The notes under the pieces are model-generated. The model had not been told where the DNA came from. It saw nothing but the letters and a program-made list of their open reading frames with translations, and did no database searches. A stretch of 7,292 nucleotides of DNA from contig JAFUQY010000363.1 of NCBI GenBank assembly GCA_017472105.1, forward strand, positions 1-7,292. Direction: 5' to 3'. This document shows, in pieces, positions 6,766 to 7,292 of the stretch (its first letter is position 1; each line of letters begins with the position of its first letter). The DNA is from Clostridia bacterium (GTDB lineage Bacteria; Bacillota_A; Clostridia; Oscillospirales; CAG-272). The position numbers and the translations under genes are program-made.

Positions 6766-6783
6766 TTTTCATAATTTTCATAA
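6766..6783 (+). repeat. Perfect 9-bp tandem duplication before leuS
   Basis: TTTTCATAA occurs twice back to back (6766-6774 and 6775-6783) in the 30-base rsfS-leuS gap. The second copy runs into the leuS Shine-Dalgarno AAAGGA (6782-6787). The two copies account for most of the gap. It may be a simple slippage duplication; no hairpin is formed. Confidence 0.75.
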
Positions 6784-6794
6784 AGGACATCACC

Positions 6795-7292
6795 ATGAAA
6801 TACGATTTTGACAGAATTGAGAAAAAATGGCAGGACAAATGGGAGGAGGCAGGCATCTTCCATGCACAGGAAGACTACTCCAAGCCCAAGTTCTACGGTC
6901 TGGTTGAATTCCCCTATCCGAGCGGCGCCGGCATGCACGTAGGTCACATCAAGGCTTACTCCGGCCTCGAAGTTGTGTCCCGCAAGAGAAGAATGCAGGG
7001 CTACAACGTTCTCTTCCCGATCGGATTTGACGCGTTCGGCCTTCCCACCGAAAACTCCGCCATCAAGTTCAACACCCATCCCAGAATCCTCACCGACCGC
7101 AACATCGAGAAGTTCTCCTCCCAGCTCAAGAGAGTCGGCTTCTCCTTCGACTGGACCCGCGTGATCGATACCACCGAAGAAAGCTACTATAAGTGGACTC
7201 AGTGGATTTTCCGCAAGATGTTCGACAACGGACTCGTATTCCGCGCGAAGACCCTCGTCAACTACTGCCCGCACTGCAAGGTCGTTCTTTCC
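6795..7292 (+). CDS. leuS: Leucyl-tRNA synthetase, N-terminal part (3' truncated by window edge)
   Basis: LeuRS is a class I synthetase that charges tRNA-Leu. The 166 visible residues open with YDFDRIEKKWQDKWEE, typical of LeuRS. They carry the ATP-binding HIGH-type motif as HVGH (48-51) in the PYPSGAGMHVGH context, then GFDAFGLPTEN (77-87) and WTQWIFRKMF (134-143). The CPHC pair (158-161) begins the zinc-knuckle region that follows in this family. The PSGAGMHVGH context and DAFGLPTEN separate it from IleRS and ValRS. The frame stays open to the last base of the window, so the editing domain, KMSKS loop and anticodon domain lie beyond it. AAAGGA (6782-6787) is seven bases before ATG. The 30-base gap after rsfS leaves no room for a T-box leader, so the gene is probably read through from upstream. 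Confidence 0.95.
   Translation, partial: MKYDFDRIEKKWQDKWEEAGIFHAQEDYSKPKFYGLVEFPYPSGAGMHVGHIKAYSGLEVVSRKRRMQGYNVLFPIGFDAFGLPTENSAIKFNTHPRILTDRNIEKFSSQLKRVGFSFDWTRVIDTTEESYYKWTQWIFRKMFDNGLVFRAKTLVNYCPHCKVVLS

Noticed and set aside
6330..7274. A 314-codon minus-strand open frame opposite rsfS and leuS
   Set aside because: It spans two real sense genes in register with both, which is typical of a codon-bias shadow; no ribosome binding site or motif supports it.

Overview
The window is an ordinary bacterial chromosomal segment. All nine recognisable genes lie on the + strand and are packed end to end. Mid-to-high GC (judged by eye), C- or G-ending codons, Firmicutes-type housekeeping families and the gene order suggest a Clostridia member, probably near Oscillospiraceae/Ruminococcaceae. 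That placement is inference. I see no mobile element, CRISPR array, tRNA, rRNA or toxin-antitoxin pair. No stretch longer than 44 bases lacks a gene.

Layout: the 3' half of smc (2-1654, cut by the window start); ftsY (1699-2670); an RdgB/HAM1-type purine NTP pyrophosphatase (2667-3341, ATGA overlap with ftsY); yhbY (3355-3654); nadD (3656-4258); yqeK (4262-4903); a LytR-CpsA-Psr (LCP) wall-polymer ligase (4943-6310); rsfS (6348-6764); and the 5' part of leuS (6795-7292, cut by the window end). Gaps are -4, 13, 1, 3, 39, 37 and 30 bases after the 44-base smc-ftsY gap. None holds a recognisable terminator hairpin, so long polycistronic transcription is likely.

Functionally the cluster joins chromosome organisation (Smc), membrane protein targeting (FtsY), nucleotide-pool cleaning (RdgB), ribosome assembly and silencing (YhbY, RsfS), NAD synthesis (NadD), dinucleotide-signal breakdown (YqeK), envelope polymer attachment (LCP) and leucyl-tRNA charging (LeuS). 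It looks like the rnc-smc-ftsY block merged with the yhbY-nadD-yqeK-rsfS block, with an LCP gene inserted and leuS appended.

I found no convincing new biological system. The best non-routine signal is a near-consensus extended -10 promoter inside yqeK (4472-4500). It coincides with three consecutive ATA isoleucine codons; the only other ATA codon in any of the nine reading frames is also in yqeK. This suggests the DNA there is held for a second purpose, plausibly separate expression of LCP-rsfS-leuS. Secondary points are an acidic C-terminal tail on FtsY, an insertion in RdgB, motif changes in NadD and the LCP protein, and a perfect 9-bp tandem duplication before leuS.
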